From the NCBI GenBank assembly GCA_016790635.1, contig JAEUOR010000019.1:1-64000 (forward strand): 64,000 nucleotides of DNA, written 5' to 3'. How positions within the stretch are numbered: position 1 is the stretch's first letter; every line of letters starts with the position of its first letter. Both the position numbers and the translations under genes were made by a program. This DNA comes from Burkholderiales bacterium (GTDB lineage Bacteria > Pseudomonadota > Gammaproteobacteria > Burkholderiales > JAEUOS01). This document shows, piece after piece, positions 8,176-17,217 of this stretch. Under the pieces are notes generated by a model. It was not told the DNA's origin. It did no database searches and worked only from the letters and a program-made list of their open reading frames with translations.

Positions 8176-9689
8176 AGCTCGAGGGCTTGAAACTCGCTTT
8201 GCGGCCGCGCAACGCCTGGGAGGCCTTCGACCTGGGGGTGGCGCTTTCGCGCCACGCCGGCCTGCGGCTGTTCGCGGCCTTTGCCCTGCCTTACGCCGCC
8301 TTTGCGCTGCTGGTGAACCTGGCCCTGTGGGGGTACCCGACCATCGCGCTACTCATCGTGTGGTGGGTCAAGCCCCTCTTCGATCGCATCGCGCTTGCCG
8401 TACTGGCGCAGGCGGTGTTCGGCGCCACGCCGTCGCTCAAGGCGACCTTTGCCGGCTGGCGCGAGATGTTTCGCACCGGAGTCCTGTGGTCATTGACCTT
8501 CGGCCGCATCGATTTCGCGCGCAGTTTCCACCTGCCCATCACGCAACTGGAAGGCCAGAGCGGTCGCGCGCGCCGCGAACGCACGCGACTCCTGGACAAG
8601 CGTGCGCGCGGCGCCGCGGTCTGGCTTACTGTCGTACTGATCCACTTCTCCTATGTCGTGGTACTGGGCCTGGAGGGCCTGGCGCACCTGCTGGCGCCGA
8701 CCGGCGTCGAATTTGAAAGCGGCATCTTCTCCATCATGGGGTTTGGCGGCAAGCCGGAGTCTCTCGCCACCCAGGTCCTCTTCAACGCCGCCTTCCTCGC
8801 GGCTGAATGTGTGCTCGAACCGCTCTATGTGGCGGGCGGTTTCACCTACTACCTGAGCCGACGCGCGACCCTGGAAGGCTGGGACCTGGAAGTGGCCTTC
8901 AAGCGCCTGGCTCTGCGCCACGAAAGTTCTGCGGCAGGCGTGGCGGCCCGACGCATCGCGGCAATCATCGCGCTCGCCTGCCTTGGCGCCCTGCCTGGCG
9001 CCTGGCATGGCGCTGCCGAAGCCAGCACTGCGCAAGCCCGTACCCCGGAGCAGCGGGCCATCGAGGAAATCCTCAAGCGGGACGCGTTCGAAGAGTTTGA
9101 GGATCAGCGCCGCTGGCAGCGCCGGAACCCGACCGAGCGCGAGCCGGAACGACGCTTCGACCCCGACCTGGCGTTCTGGGAGCGCGTGGCCCGGCTCGTG
9201 GGCGAACTGCTGCGCGCGCTCGCCTGGATCGGCGGCCTGGCGCTCCTGGGTTATGTGCTGGCCATGCTGGTGCGACGCCTGGGCTGGCTCGGCGGCGGCA
9301 GAGCGCGGACAGGTGCCGTGCCTCCGGATTTCCTGTTCGGCATGGATTTGCGCCAGGAATCGCTGCCGCAAGACCTGCCGGGAGCGGCGCGCGGGCTCCT
9401 CGATGGCGGCGATGTGCGCGGCGCGCTCTCGCTCCTGTATCGCGGCGCGCTCGCGACACTGGTCCGCGAGCGCGACCTCGAGGTTCGCAGCGGCGACACC
9501 GAGGCCGATTGCATGCGCAGTGTCGTGCATACCCAGCCGCAGGCCGTGGTCAGCTACTTCGGTGAATTGCTGTCCCTTTGGGGGGCGATCGCCTACGCCA
9601 GGCGCACGCCGTCCGAGCCAGCCGTGCGCCGCCTCATCGAAGGCTGGGCCACGCACTTCGCAACCGGGCACGCGGAGACTGGCGCGTGA
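8172..9689 (+). CDS. Membrane protein with C-terminal DUF4129-like domain
   Basis: The product is 505 residues. The N-terminal half has several membrane helices (about residues 35-55, 57-80, 155-175, 195-230) and the stretch between helices is basic. A further helix near 355-375 is followed by a soluble C-terminal domain of about 125 residues (ending near RRTPSEPAVRRLIEGW), which resembles the DUF4129 module found beside MoxR/DUF58 genes. The ATG at 8172 overlaps the SpoIIM stop (ATGA); the reading frame is open upstream but overlaps SpoIIM and is not conserved. Function is unknown. By position it is a membrane component of the MoxR-associated system. The family assignment rests on context plus weak similarity. 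Confidence 0.7.
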   Translation: MKLEGLKLALRPRNAWEAFDLGVALSRHAGLRLFAAFALPYAAFALLVNLALWGYPTIALLIVWWVKPLFDRIALAVLAQAVFGATPSLKATFAGWREMFRTGVLWSLTFGRIDFARSFHLPITQLEGQSGRARRERTRLLDKRARGAAVWLTVVLIHFSYVVVLGLEGLAHLLAPTGVEFESGIFSIMGFGGKPESLATQVLFNAAFLAAECVLEPLYVAGGFTYYLSRRATLEGWDLEVAFKRLALRHESSAAGVAARRIAAIIALACLGALPGAWHGAAEASTAQARTPEQRAIEEILKRDAFEEFEDQRRWQRRNPTEREPERRFDPDLAFWERVARLVGELLRALAWIGGLALLGYVLAMLVRRLGWLGGGRARTGAVPPDFLFGMDLRQESLPQDLPGAARGLLDGGDVRGALSLLYRGALATLVRERDLEVRSGDTEADCMRSVVHTQPQAVVSYFGELLSLWGAIAYARRTPSEPAVRRLIEGWATHFATGHAETGA

Positions 9690-10873
9690 CCCGCCCGTCC
9701 CCTGGCGGCATCGCCGCCGCTGTTCTCGTCGTCCTGGCGATGGGGTGGTGGTTCAGCAACTTCGAACTGGTGCGCGAGGCCACCCACGTGGGCCTGCGCG
9801 GCGAAGCGCGCAGCGACCCCTTCCTCGCTGCCCGCACGTTGCTTGGCGAACGCGGCGTCGCCATCGACACGGCACGCGCCGGCACCACCCGCTTCGATAC
9901 GCTGGTACCACGCGGCACACTCCTGATCGCGGAGCGCCGCCACCTGTCCATGCCGCCGACGCGCGTAGCGACGCTCAAGGCCTGGGTCGAGGGCGGCGGG
10001 CACATCATCATCGTGCCGGAGCCACCCAGCCGGCCGGATGCCCTGCTCGACGCGTTCGGCATCAGCCGCCCTGCCGTTGCCAAACCTGCTTCCGGCGCGA
10101 AGCCCAGGCCCGGCGCGTCCGCGCCCGCCCGGCCGTCCAGCGCGCCCGCCCTGCTGCGCCTGCCGGGACTCGACCGGCCCCTGGCCGTCGATCCCGGCCC
10201 CGGCCCCCTGCTTGCCGGCACGCGCGGCCCGCCTCTATGGCAGATCGCGGATGCGAACGGAATGCGCGCCGTGTCACTGACCGCCGGCGCCGGCCGCGTC
10301 ACCGCGATGACCTCGCTCGAATGGGCCATGTTCCGCGGCAACAAGAGTTTCGGCGCCAACCTGCAACCGCCGCACATCGGCATGCATGACCACGCCGAAC
10401 TGCTGGTGCGCCTGACGCAGGGCGGCGGCCCGGTGCGCTTCGTCATTGCCGGAGACGACGCATCGCTGTGGTCGTGGCTGGCCTCGAACGCGCACGCGCC
10501 GCTCATTGCCTTGGCCTTGCTTGTCACGCTGTGGCTGTGGCGTGCGATCCCGCGCCTGGGCCCGTTGCAGCCCGATCCACCGCGCGCGCGTCCGACGCTG
10601 GCCGCGCACTTCGCCGCCAGCGGACGCCTCATGTGGAAACATTCCACCCCGGCGCAGGTCCATGCGCTCCTGCGTGCCGGATTCCTGCGCCGGCTCGCCA
10701 CGCGCCGTCCCGGCCTGGCCCGGGCGTCAGCCGCAGAGCGCAACGCCGCGCTGGCCTCGCTGGCGGGAGTGGCGCCGGCGGCACTTGCGCGCGCGCTGGA
10801 CCTGCCGGCCCACAGCGCCGGCGAAGTCGTCGCCAATGTCGCGCTGCTCGCACGCCTCTCTCAGCGCCTCTGA
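9686..10873 (+). CDS. DUF4350-like protein of the MoxR cluster
   Basis: A 395-residue protein with an N-terminal membrane anchor (about residues 8-24), a soluble domain of roughly 230 residues, and a second membrane helix near 270-290 (LIALALLVTLWLWRAIPRLG). The soluble part resembles DUF4350, a GATase-like fold: FLAARTLLGERG near the start, then AWVEGGGHIIIVPE. A basic C-terminal cytosolic tail follows. The GTG start at 9686 overlaps the stop of the previous gene (GTGA). Catalytic residues are not identifiable. Members of this family sit between DUF4129 and MoxR genes in many proteobacteria and their role is unknown. Confidence 0.65.
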   Translation: MTRPSPGGIAAAVLVVLAMGWWFSNFELVREATHVGLRGEARSDPFLAARTLLGERGVAIDTARAGTTRFDTLVPRGTLLIAERRHLSMPPTRVATLKAWVEGGGHIIIVPEPPSRPDALLDAFGISRPAVAKPASGAKPRPGASAPARPSSAPALLRLPGLDRPLAVDPGPGPLLAGTRGPPLWQIADANGMRAVSLTAGAGRVTAMTSLEWAMFRGNKSFGANLQPPHIGMHDHAELLVRLTQGGGPVRFVIAGDDASLWSWLASNAHAPLIALALLVTLWLWRAIPRLGPLQPDPPRARPTLAAHFAASGRLMWKHSTPAQVHALLRAGFLRRLATRRPGLARASAAERNAALASLAGVAPAALARALDLPAHSAGEVVANVALLARLSQRL

Positions 10874-10918
10874 TTCCCGCTCATCCTCACAACGCCTCAT
10901 CCCACAGCGAAGGTTCCC

Positions 10919-11893
10919 ATGCCCCTCACCAACGAGCAAGCCGAGCAAGGCGCGCGCTTCCTGCATTCCATGCGCGATCAGGTCGCACGCGCCGTCATCG
11001 GCCAGACCGCGGTGATCGAGGAGTCACTCCTCGCGCTCACCGCGGCCGGCCATGTGCTCATCGAAGGCGTGCCCGGGTTGGGCAAGACGCTCCTCGTACG
11101 CGCGATCGCCAAGACCTTCGACGGCGCCTTCGCGCGCATCCAGTTCACTCCCGACCTGATGCCGAGCGATGTCACCGGGCATTCGATCTATGACATGGCC
11201 AGCGGCAGCTTCAACACCCGCCGCGGACCGGTGTTCACCAACCTGCTCCTGGCCGACGAGATCAACCGCGCCCCCGCCAAGACCCAGGCCGCATTGCTCG
11301 AAGTCATGCAGGAACAGCAGGTCACCTTGGACGGCCAGACCCATGCACTGGCCCCGCCGTTCATGGTGCTGGCAACGCAGAATCCGGTCGAGCAGGAAGG
11401 CACCTACCCGCTACCCGAGGCGCAACTGGACCGCTTTCTATTCAAGGTACGCATCGCCTATCCGACGCTCGAGGACGAAGTCGCGCTGACGCGCGCGGTG
11501 ACCGAAGGCCGCACCGGCGACACCCTCGCCATCGACGCGGTGCAGACGTTGGTCAAGCCGCAGGCGGTGCTGACACTGCAGCAGATGGCCGCCCAGGTGG
11601 CCCTCGAACCGCAGGTCATGGACTATGCCGTGCGCATCGTGCGCGCCACGCGCGATTTCGCGGGCATCGCCGCCGGTGCAGGATCGCGCGGCGGCATCGC
11701 GCTGGTGCGTGCCGCGCGCGCCGCCGCGCTGCTCTCAGGTCGCCCGCACGCCACGCCTGACGATGTCAAGCGCGTGGCGCTGCCGGCCCTGCGGCACCGC
11801 GTCCGTCCGGCGCCGGAGCTCGAAATCGAGGGCCGCGACGCGGACGCCCTCCTTACCGCGCTGCTGGAATCGGTCGCGGCACCGCGCCAATAG
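10919..11893 (+). CDS. MoxR-family AAA+ ATPase
   Basis: This cytosolic AAA+ ATPase of 324 residues belongs to the MoxR family, chaperone-like ATPases that assist assembly or activation of partner complexes, often together with VWA or DUF58 proteins. Walker A GVPGLGKT is at 50-57, Walker B LLLADE at 109-114, and the sensor region ATQNPVEQEGTYPLPEAQ lies near 152-169, with the LDRF arginine-finger region after it. A helical lid domain completes the C-terminus. It follows the DUF4350-like gene by 45 bases and precedes DUF58 by 14. No classical Shine-Dalgarno is seen, only GCGAAGG about 6 bases upstream of the ATG. Confidence 0.93.
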   Translation: MPLTNEQAEQGARFLHSMRDQVARAVIGQTAVIEESLLALTAAGHVLIEGVPGLGKTLLVRAIAKTFDGAFARIQFTPDLMPSDVTGHSIYDMASGSFNTRRGPVFTNLLLADEINRAPAKTQAALLEVMQEQQVTLDGQTHALAPPFMVLATQNPVEQEGTYPLPEAQLDRFLFKVRIAYPTLEDEVALTRAVTEGRTGDTLAIDAVQTLVKPQAVLTLQQMAAQVALEPQVMDYAVRIVRATRDFAGIAAGAGSRGGIALVRAARAAALLSGRPHATPDDVKRVALPALRHRVRPAPELEIEGRDADALLTALLESVAAPRQ

Positions 11894-11907
11894 GGCCTCG
11901 CGCGCCG

Positions 11908-13224
11908 ATGCGCCCCGCTCCGGCACTGGTCGCGATCGCCCTCGCCTGGCTGGTGCTGGGCCTGGCGGCGGCCATTCAGCCCGCCCTGCACGTCGCATGG
12001 CTGGCCGCCGGCGCACTCTCTGCCGTGGTGGCGTTCGCCGACTGGCTTCTTGTGCGCGCCGCGCCGGGCCTGGCCGTCCGGCGCGAGATGGCCCACGCGC
12101 TCTCGGTCGGCGTCGCCGCGCCGGTGCGCCTGGACCTGGCCAATCGCGGCGCGCGCGGACTGCGCCTGGAGATTCATGATCGCCACCCGGGTGCGGGCGA
12201 GGCCCAGGGACTGCCGTTCCATGTGACGCTGCCCGCCGGACGCACCGTCCGGCACACCTACCAGTTCACGCCGCATCATCGCGGCGACCTCGATTTCGCT
12301 GGCTGCGACCTGCGCCTGCGCTCCCCGTTCGGCCTCTGGGAGCGCCGCATCACCGATCCGGTGAGCACGCAGTGCCGCGTCTATCCTGACTTCTCGGCGC
12401 TCGCCGGCTACGCCCTGCTCGCCACCGACAATCGATTGTCGCAACTGGGCGTCCTGCAACGCCGGCGGCGCGGCGAAGGGCTGGACTTCCACCAGTTGCG
12501 CGACTATCGCGAAAGCGACCCGCCGCGCGCACTCGACTGGAAGGCCACCGCGCGGGTGCGCCGGCCGATCGCGCGCGAATACCGGGATGAACGCGACCAG
12601 CGCGTCCTGTTCCTGATCGACTGCGGCAGGCGCCTGTCCACCGGCGACACGGACGCGCGCCACCTGACCCATTTCGACCACGCGCTCAACGCCGCGCTGC
12701 TGCTGGCCTATGTGGCCGCGCGCCAGGGTGACGCGGTGGGCTACCTGACCTTCGCCACGCCTGCGCCGCGCTCCATGGCGCCGCGCAAGTCGCGCGCCGC
12801 GGTCAACCAGATGCTGCACACGCTGTTCGATGTCCAGCCCGGATTGAACGCGCCGGATTACACCCGCGCCGCCGTCGACGCCACGCGCCTGGCAGGCCGG
12901 CGCTCGCTGGTGGTGGTGCTGTCGAACCTGCGCGGCGAGGACGACGATGCCCTGCTGCCGGCGCTGTCACTTCTCAAGCAGCGTCACCTGGTGCTGTTCG
13001 CGTCGCTGCGCGAACCGGTGCTCGACGCCACCCTCGCGGCCCCCGTGCGCCACCTCGACGACGCGCTCACGCGCATCGCCGCCGGCGAGTACGCGCAGAT
13101 GCGCGAACGCTCGCTCGATCGTCTGGGACGCAGCGGAGCGGAGATCCTCGACGTGGCGCCGCGCGCACTGCCGATCGCGCTGGTCAATCGCTATCTGGAC
13201 ATCAAGCGCAGCGCGCGCCTGTGA
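11908..13224 (+). CDS. DUF58 domain protein, partner of the MoxR ATPase
   Basis: The 438-residue protein has two N-terminal hydrophobic helices (about residues 5-25 and 28-48) and a large cytosolic region. The DUF58 signature is clear: REYRDERDQ after DYRESDPPRALDWKATAR near residues 198-215, then LFLIDCGRRLS, a VWA-like first strand with D-x-G-R instead of a full DxSxS metal site. DUF58 proteins nearly always neighbour MoxR ATPases and are thought to be their partners. It is the last gene of the six-gene cluster; a 262-bp gap follows. Substrate and cellular process are unknown. Confidence 0.88.
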   Translation: MRPAPALVAIALAWLVLGLAAAIQPALHVAWLAAGALSAVVAFADWLLVRAAPGLAVRREMAHALSVGVAAPVRLDLANRGARGLRLEIHDRHPGAGEAQGLPFHVTLPAGRTVRHTYQFTPHHRGDLDFAGCDLRLRSPFGLWERRITDPVSTQCRVYPDFSALAGYALLATDNRLSQLGVLQRRRRGEGLDFHQLRDYRESDPPRALDWKATARVRRPIAREYRDERDQRVLFLIDCGRRLSTGDTDARHLTHFDHALNAALLLAYVAARQGDAVGYLTFATPAPRSMAPRKSRAAVNQMLHTLFDVQPGLNAPDYTRAAVDATRLAGRRSLVVVLSNLRGEDDDALLPALSLLKQRHLVLFASLREPVLDATLAAPVRHLDDALTRIAAGEYAQMRERSLDRLGRSGAEILDVAPRALPIALVNRYLDIKRSARL

Positions 13225-13301
13225 ACGCGCGCACCCCGCACAGGTCAGGTCCCGCTGCTGCACCGCAATATGCAATTGCGCCGCGATGCGCGCAAACCTG
13301 A

Positions 13302-13330
13302 TTGACGCGCCGACTGCGCGACCTTAATCT
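13302..13330 (+). promoter_or_regulatory. Putative promoter of the coxSLM-like operon
   Basis: TTGACG (13302-13307), a 17-base spacer and TAATCT (13325-13330) lie about 155 bases before the first gene. The -35 matches consensus at 5 of 6 positions; the -10 is weak. The rest of the 262-bp gap shows nothing else convincing. Confidence 0.4.
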
Positions 13331-13486
13331 CGCAGCCGCGTTTCACGTTTCACGCAACTCACCCGCAAGGCATCGCGCCATCCCGGGATGGCCGTGCGAC
13401 GGACAGCGCTCTGTCGGAACATCCGCGTCGCCTGCCGCCCGGTCGACGGCGCGATCAGCAACAATTCCACACCAAAGGAGAAGCCC

Positions 13487-13954
13487 ATGACGGTTTCCGT
13501 CACCATGACGGTCAACGGCAAGTCCGTGTCGGCAACGATCGATGCACGCACGCTGTTGGTCCAGTTCATCCGTGAAAACCTGCAGCTGACCGGCACCCAC
13601 GTCGGCTGCGACACCGCACAGTGCGGCGCATGCACCATCCACATGAACGGGCGCGCGGTCAAGGCCTGCTCGATGCTCGCGGTGCAGGCCGAGGGAGCCA
13701 GCATCACCACCATCGAGGGCCTGCCCGGGCGCGACGGCAAAATGCATCCCATGCAGGAGGCCTTCCGCGACTGTCACGGCCTGCAATGCGGCTTTTGCAC
13801 CACCGGCATGGTGATGGCCGCCTGCCAGCTGGTCGCCGACAATCCCAAGCCGAGCGAGGCTGAAATCCGCGCCGGGCTCGACGGCAACATCTGCCGCTGC
13901 ACCGGATACCACAACATCGTGCGCGCGGTCGCCCAGGCCGCCGCCCAAATGTAG
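13487..13954 (+). CDS. Molybdenum hydroxylase [2Fe-2S] small subunit (CoxS-like)
   Basis: This 155-residue electron-transfer subunit belongs to a xanthine-oxidase-family enzyme. It carries both iron-sulfur sites: a plant-ferredoxin type cluster (C41, C46, C49, C61, in CDTAQCGAC) and the alpha-helical cluster (C101, C104, C136, C138, in CGFC and CRC). The ATG at 13487 has an AAAGGAG Shine-Dalgarno; an in-frame extension upstream is not conserved. It is first in an S-L-M operon, 13 bases before the large subunit. In the cell it passes electrons from the molybdenum site to the FAD subunit. Confidence 0.95.
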   Translation: MTVSVTMTVNGKSVSATIDARTLLVQFIRENLQLTGTHVGCDTAQCGACTIHMNGRAVKACSMLAVQAEGASITTIEGLPGRDGKMHPMQEAFRDCHGLQCGFCTTGMVMAACQLVADNPKPSEAEIRAGLDGNICRCTGYHNIVRAVAQAAAQM

Positions 13955-13967
13955 GAAGGACTGACCC

Positions 13968-16322
13968 ATGACCGACATGTCCATGAGCCCGATCGGCAAG
14001 CCGCTCCTGCGCCGCGAGGACCAGCGCTTCTTGACCGGCGCCGGGCAGTACACCGACGACATCTCCCTGGCCGGCCAGACCGCCGGAGTCTTCCTGCGCT
14101 CGCCGCATGCGCACGCGCGCATCCGCTCGATCAAGCTCGATCGCGCCCGCGAGGCGCCCGGCGTGGTGGCGATCTTCACCGGCGCCGACCTGGCTGAAGC
14201 CAAGGTCGGGGGCCTGCCCTGCGGCTGGCTGATCAACAACAAGGACGGCACGCCCATGAAGGAGCCGCCGCACCCGGCGCTGGCACAGGGCAAGGTGCGC
14301 TACGTCGGCGACCAGGTCGCCCTGGTGGTGGCCGAGAACGCCTGGCAGGCGCGCGACGCGTGCGAGCTCATCGAAGTCGACTACGAGGTGCTGCCGGCCG
14401 TGGCCGACACCGCGACCGCGGCAGGCGCGGCATCGCTGGTGCACGACGACGTGCCGGGCAACGTCTGCTACGACTGGGGTCACGGCGACAAGGCCGCCGT
14501 CGACGCCGCCTTCGGCGGCGCCGCGCACATTACCAAGCTCTCGTTCGTCAACAACCGCCTGGTGCCAAACGCGATGGAGCCGCGCGCCGCGATCGCTTCC
14601 TACACCAAGCACGACGACAGCTACACGCTGCACGTGGCGAACCAGAACCCGCATGTCGAGCGCCTGCTCATGTGCGCCTTCGTGCTGGGATTGCCGGAGT
14701 CCAAGGTGCGCGTCATCGCGCCGGACGTGGGCGGCGGCTTCGGCTCGAAGATCTTCCTCTACGCCGAGGACGTGGCCCTGGTATGGGCGTCCAAGCGCGT
14801 CGGCCGGCCGATCAAGTGGACCGCCGAGCGCAGTGAATCCTTCCTCTCCGATGCTCACGGGCGCGACCACGTGACCACCGCCGAGATGGCGATGGACAAG
14901 GACGGCAACTTCCTCGCGCTCAAGGTCGCGACCACCGCCAACATGGGGGCCTATCTGTCGACCTTCGCCTCGTGCGTGCCGACCATCCTCTACGCGACGC
15001 TGCTGTCCGGCCAGTACAAGACCCCGGCGGTCTACGCCGAGGTCAAGGCCGTCTTCACCAACACCGCGCCGGTCGACGCCTATCGTGGCGCCGGGCGCCC
15101 CGAGGCCACCTATCTGGTCGAGCGCATCGTCGAGCAGTGCGCGCGCGAAATGAAGCTCGACCCGGCCGAAATCCGCCGGCGCAACTTCATCAAGACCTTC
15201 CCCTACGCCACCCCGGTCGGCCTGACCTACGACGTCGGCGATTACGACGCGACGCTCACCAAGGCGATCAAGCTGGCGGACGTGGCCGGTTTCGCTGCGC
15301 GCAAGGCCGCTTCCGCGGCCAAGGGCAAAAAGCGCGGACTGGGCTACTCCTGCTATATCGAGGCCTGCGGCATCGCGCCGTCGAACGTGGCCGGCGCGCT
15401 GGGCGCGCGCGCGGGTCTTTTCGAGGCTGGCGAGATCCGTGTCCATCCGACCGGCACCGTCACGGTCTTCACCGGCTCGCACAGCCACGGCCAGGGGCAC
15501 GAGACGACCTTCGCCCAGGTGGTCGCGGCCAAGCTGGGCATCCCGGTCGAGAACGTGGAGATCGTGCACGGCGACACCGGGCGCATCCTCTTCGGCATGG
15601 GCACTTACGGCAGCCGCTCCCTGGCCGTCGGCGGGACCGCGATCGTCAAGGCAGTGGACAAGGTCATCGCCAAGGGCAAGAAGATCGCCGCCCACCTGCT
15701 GGAAGCCTCGGACACCGACATCGTCTTCGAGAACGGCGAATTCAAGGTGGCCGGCACCGACAAGAAGGTGCCGTGGGGCTCGGTGACCCTCACCGCCTAC
15801 GTGCCGCACAACTACCCGCTCGACAAGCTGGAGCCGGGCTTGAACGAGAACGCGTTCTACGATCCCGCCAACTTCACTTTCCCGGCCGGGTCGTACGTGT
15901 GCGAGGTCGAGGTCGATCCCCGCACCGGTCAGGTCGAGATCTGCTCGTTCACCGCGGTCGATGATTTCGGCAACATCGTCAACCCGATGATCGTCGAGGG
16001 CCAGGTGCACGGCGGGATCGCCCAGGGTATCGGCCAGGCGCTGCTGGAGAACTGCGTCTACGACAAGCAGACCGGGCAACTGCTGTCGGGCTCGTACATG
16101 GACTACGCCATGCCGCGCGCCGACGACCTGCCCAGTTTCAAGGTCGACACCTGCGCCACGCCCTGCTCGCACAATCCGTTGGGTGTCAAGGGCTGCGGGG
16201 AAGCCGGCGCCATCGGCGCGCCGCCCGCGCTGATCAATGCCATCACCGACGCGCTGGGCGTGCGCGACCTGCCCATGCCGGCGACACCCGAGACGGTCTG
16301 GCGCGTCGCCCAGGGCGCTTGA
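13968..16322 (+). CDS. Molybdenum hydroxylase large subunit, form II CoxL-like
   Basis: The 784-residue catalytic subunit binds molybdopterin cytosine dinucleotide. GGGFGSK (255-261) is the family cofactor-binding loop. AYRGAGR (371-377) is the diagnostic form II active-site sequence, unlike the AYRCSFR of true aerobic CO dehydrogenase (form I). A Gly-Gln-Gly-His motif (GQGHETT) lies near residue 507, and the C-terminal GCGEAGAIG carries the conserved catalytic glutamate. Form II enzymes oxidise varied aromatic heterocycles, aldehydes or purine-like compounds, and few have been shown to use CO. The substrate here cannot be told from the sequence. It is cotranscribed with the S and M subunits. 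No XdhC/CoxF or CoxG gene lies nearby. Confidence 0.93.
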   Translation: MTDMSMSPIGKPLLRREDQRFLTGAGQYTDDISLAGQTAGVFLRSPHAHARIRSIKLDRAREAPGVVAIFTGADLAEAKVGGLPCGWLINNKDGTPMKEPPHPALAQGKVRYVGDQVALVVAENAWQARDACELIEVDYEVLPAVADTATAAGAASLVHDDVPGNVCYDWGHGDKAAVDAAFGGAAHITKLSFVNNRLVPNAMEPRAAIASYTKHDDSYTLHVANQNPHVERLLMCAFVLGLPESKVRVIAPDVGGGFGSKIFLYAEDVALVWASKRVGRPIKWTAERSESFLSDAHGRDHVTTAEMAMDKDGNFLALKVATTANMGAYLSTFASCVPTILYATLLSGQYKTPAVYAEVKAVFTNTAPVDAYRGAGRPEATYLVERIVEQCAREMKLDPAEIRRRNFIKTFPYATPVGLTYDVGDYDATLTKAIKLADVAGFAARKAASAAKGKKRGLGYSCYIEACGIAPSNVAGALGARAGLFEAGEIRVHPTGTVTVFTGSHSHGQGHETTFAQVVAAKLGIPVENVEIVHGDTGRILFGMGTYGSRSLAVGGTAIVKAVDKVIAKGKKIAAHLLEASDTDIVFENGEFKVAGTDKKVPWGSVTLTAYVPHNYPLDKLEPGLNENAFYDPANFTFPAGSYVCEVEVDPRTGQVEICSFTAVDDFGNIVNPMIVEGQVHGGIAQGIGQALLENCVYDKQTGQLLSGSYMDYAMPRADDLPSFKVDTCATPCSHNPLGVKGCGEAGAIGAPPALINAITDALGVRDLPMPATPETVWRVAQGA

Positions 16323-16338
16323 ACGAAGAGGAGACGAC

Positions 16339-17130
16339 ATGTACGCATTCAATTATCAGAAGCCGTCCACCTCCGCGGCGGCCATCGCCGCGGCCAAGGG
16401 CGAAGCCAAGTATCTGGCCGGCGGCCAGAGCCTGGTCCAGGCGATGAAACTGCGCCTGGCCCAACCTGGCACCCTGGTGGACCTGAACGGGGTCGCCGAA
16501 TTGAAGGGCATCACGGTGGCCGGCCGCAAGGTCATCATCGGCGCGATGGCGCGGCATTCGGAAGTCGCGCGCTCGGCCGAAGTGCGCCGCGCCATCCCGG
16601 CGCTGGCGGAACTGGCCGGCGGCATCGGCGACGCCATGGTGCGCAACCAGGGAACCCTCGGCGGGTCACTGGCCAATGCCGACCCGGCAGCCTGCTACCC
16701 CTCGGCGGTGCTGGCACTGGGCGCAACGGTGCGCGCCAACCAGCGCGTGATCGCCGGCGACGGGTTTTTCACCGGCCTCTTCGAGACCGCGCTGGCCCCG
16801 GGCGAACTCATCACCTCGGTCGAGTTCCCGACCCCGGAGCGCGCTGCCTACGTGAAGATGAAGCAGCCGGCCTCCCGCTTCGCGCTGGTGGGGGTGTTCG
16901 TCGCCAAGTTCGGCGCCAGCGTGCGGGTCGGCGTCACCGGCGCCAAGTCGCATGCGTTTCGCTGCGCCGAGCTGGAGTCGGCCCTGTCGGCCAACTTCAC
17001 CCCGGCCGCGGCGAGCGCGGTCAAGCTCTCGTCCGCCGGCATGAACAGCGACCTGCATGCCTCGGCCGAGTATCGCGCCGCGATGGTGGTCGAGATGACC
17101 GCCCGCGCGGTGGCCAAGGCGCTGGGCTAA
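16339..17130 (+). CDS. Molybdenum hydroxylase FAD subunit (CoxM-like)
   Basis: This 263-residue flavoprotein subunit carries electrons from the iron-sulfur subunit to the quinone or other acceptor. Both FAD contacts are present: AGGQS at 27-31, and the pyrophosphate loop VRNQGTLGGSLANADPAA near 101-118. The ATG at 16339 follows an AAGAGGAGA Shine-Dalgarno, 16 bases after coxL; an in-frame extension into coxL is spurious. Gene order S-L-M differs from the M-S-L order of the well-studied CO dehydrogenase operon. A strong hairpin terminator lies 22 bases after the stop. Confidence 0.94.
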   Translation: MYAFNYQKPSTSAAAIAAAKGEAKYLAGGQSLVQAMKLRLAQPGTLVDLNGVAELKGITVAGRKVIIGAMARHSEVARSAEVRRAIPALAELAGGIGDAMVRNQGTLGGSLANADPAACYPSAVLALGATVRANQRVIAGDGFFTGLFETALAPGELITSVEFPTPERAAYVKMKQPASRFALVGVFVAKFGASVRVGVTGAKSHAFRCAELESALSANFTPAAASAVKLSSAGMNSDLHASAEYRAAMVVEMTARAVAKALG

Positions 17131-17152
17131 ACTCCTTCGCATCCCGCCTCGA

Positions 17153-17198
17153 GGCGGGAATCCGGCGCGTCCAGACGCTTCGGATTCCCGCCTTTTTA
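17153..17198 (+). terminator. Intrinsic terminator between coxM-like and coxD-like genes
   Basis: A 12-bp perfect stem, GGCGGGAATCCG (17153-17164) and its complement (17181-17192), is followed by TTTTTATT. It separates the hydroxylase structural genes from the ATPase/VWA pair, so the latter either rely on read-through or have their own promoter. Confidence 0.9.
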
Positions 17199-17217
17199 TT
17201 GCCGCCAAGGAGCGTGC

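Noticed and set aside
13968..16322. Calling the enzyme an aerobic CO dehydrogenase
   Set aside because: The active-site loop is AYRGAGR (form II), not AYRCSFR (form I); CO oxidation should not be assumed.
13704..16352. An 882-residue leftward frame opposite the hydroxylase large subunit
   Set aside because: Low-complexity His/Arg/Gly-rich product antisense to a well-conserved enzyme.
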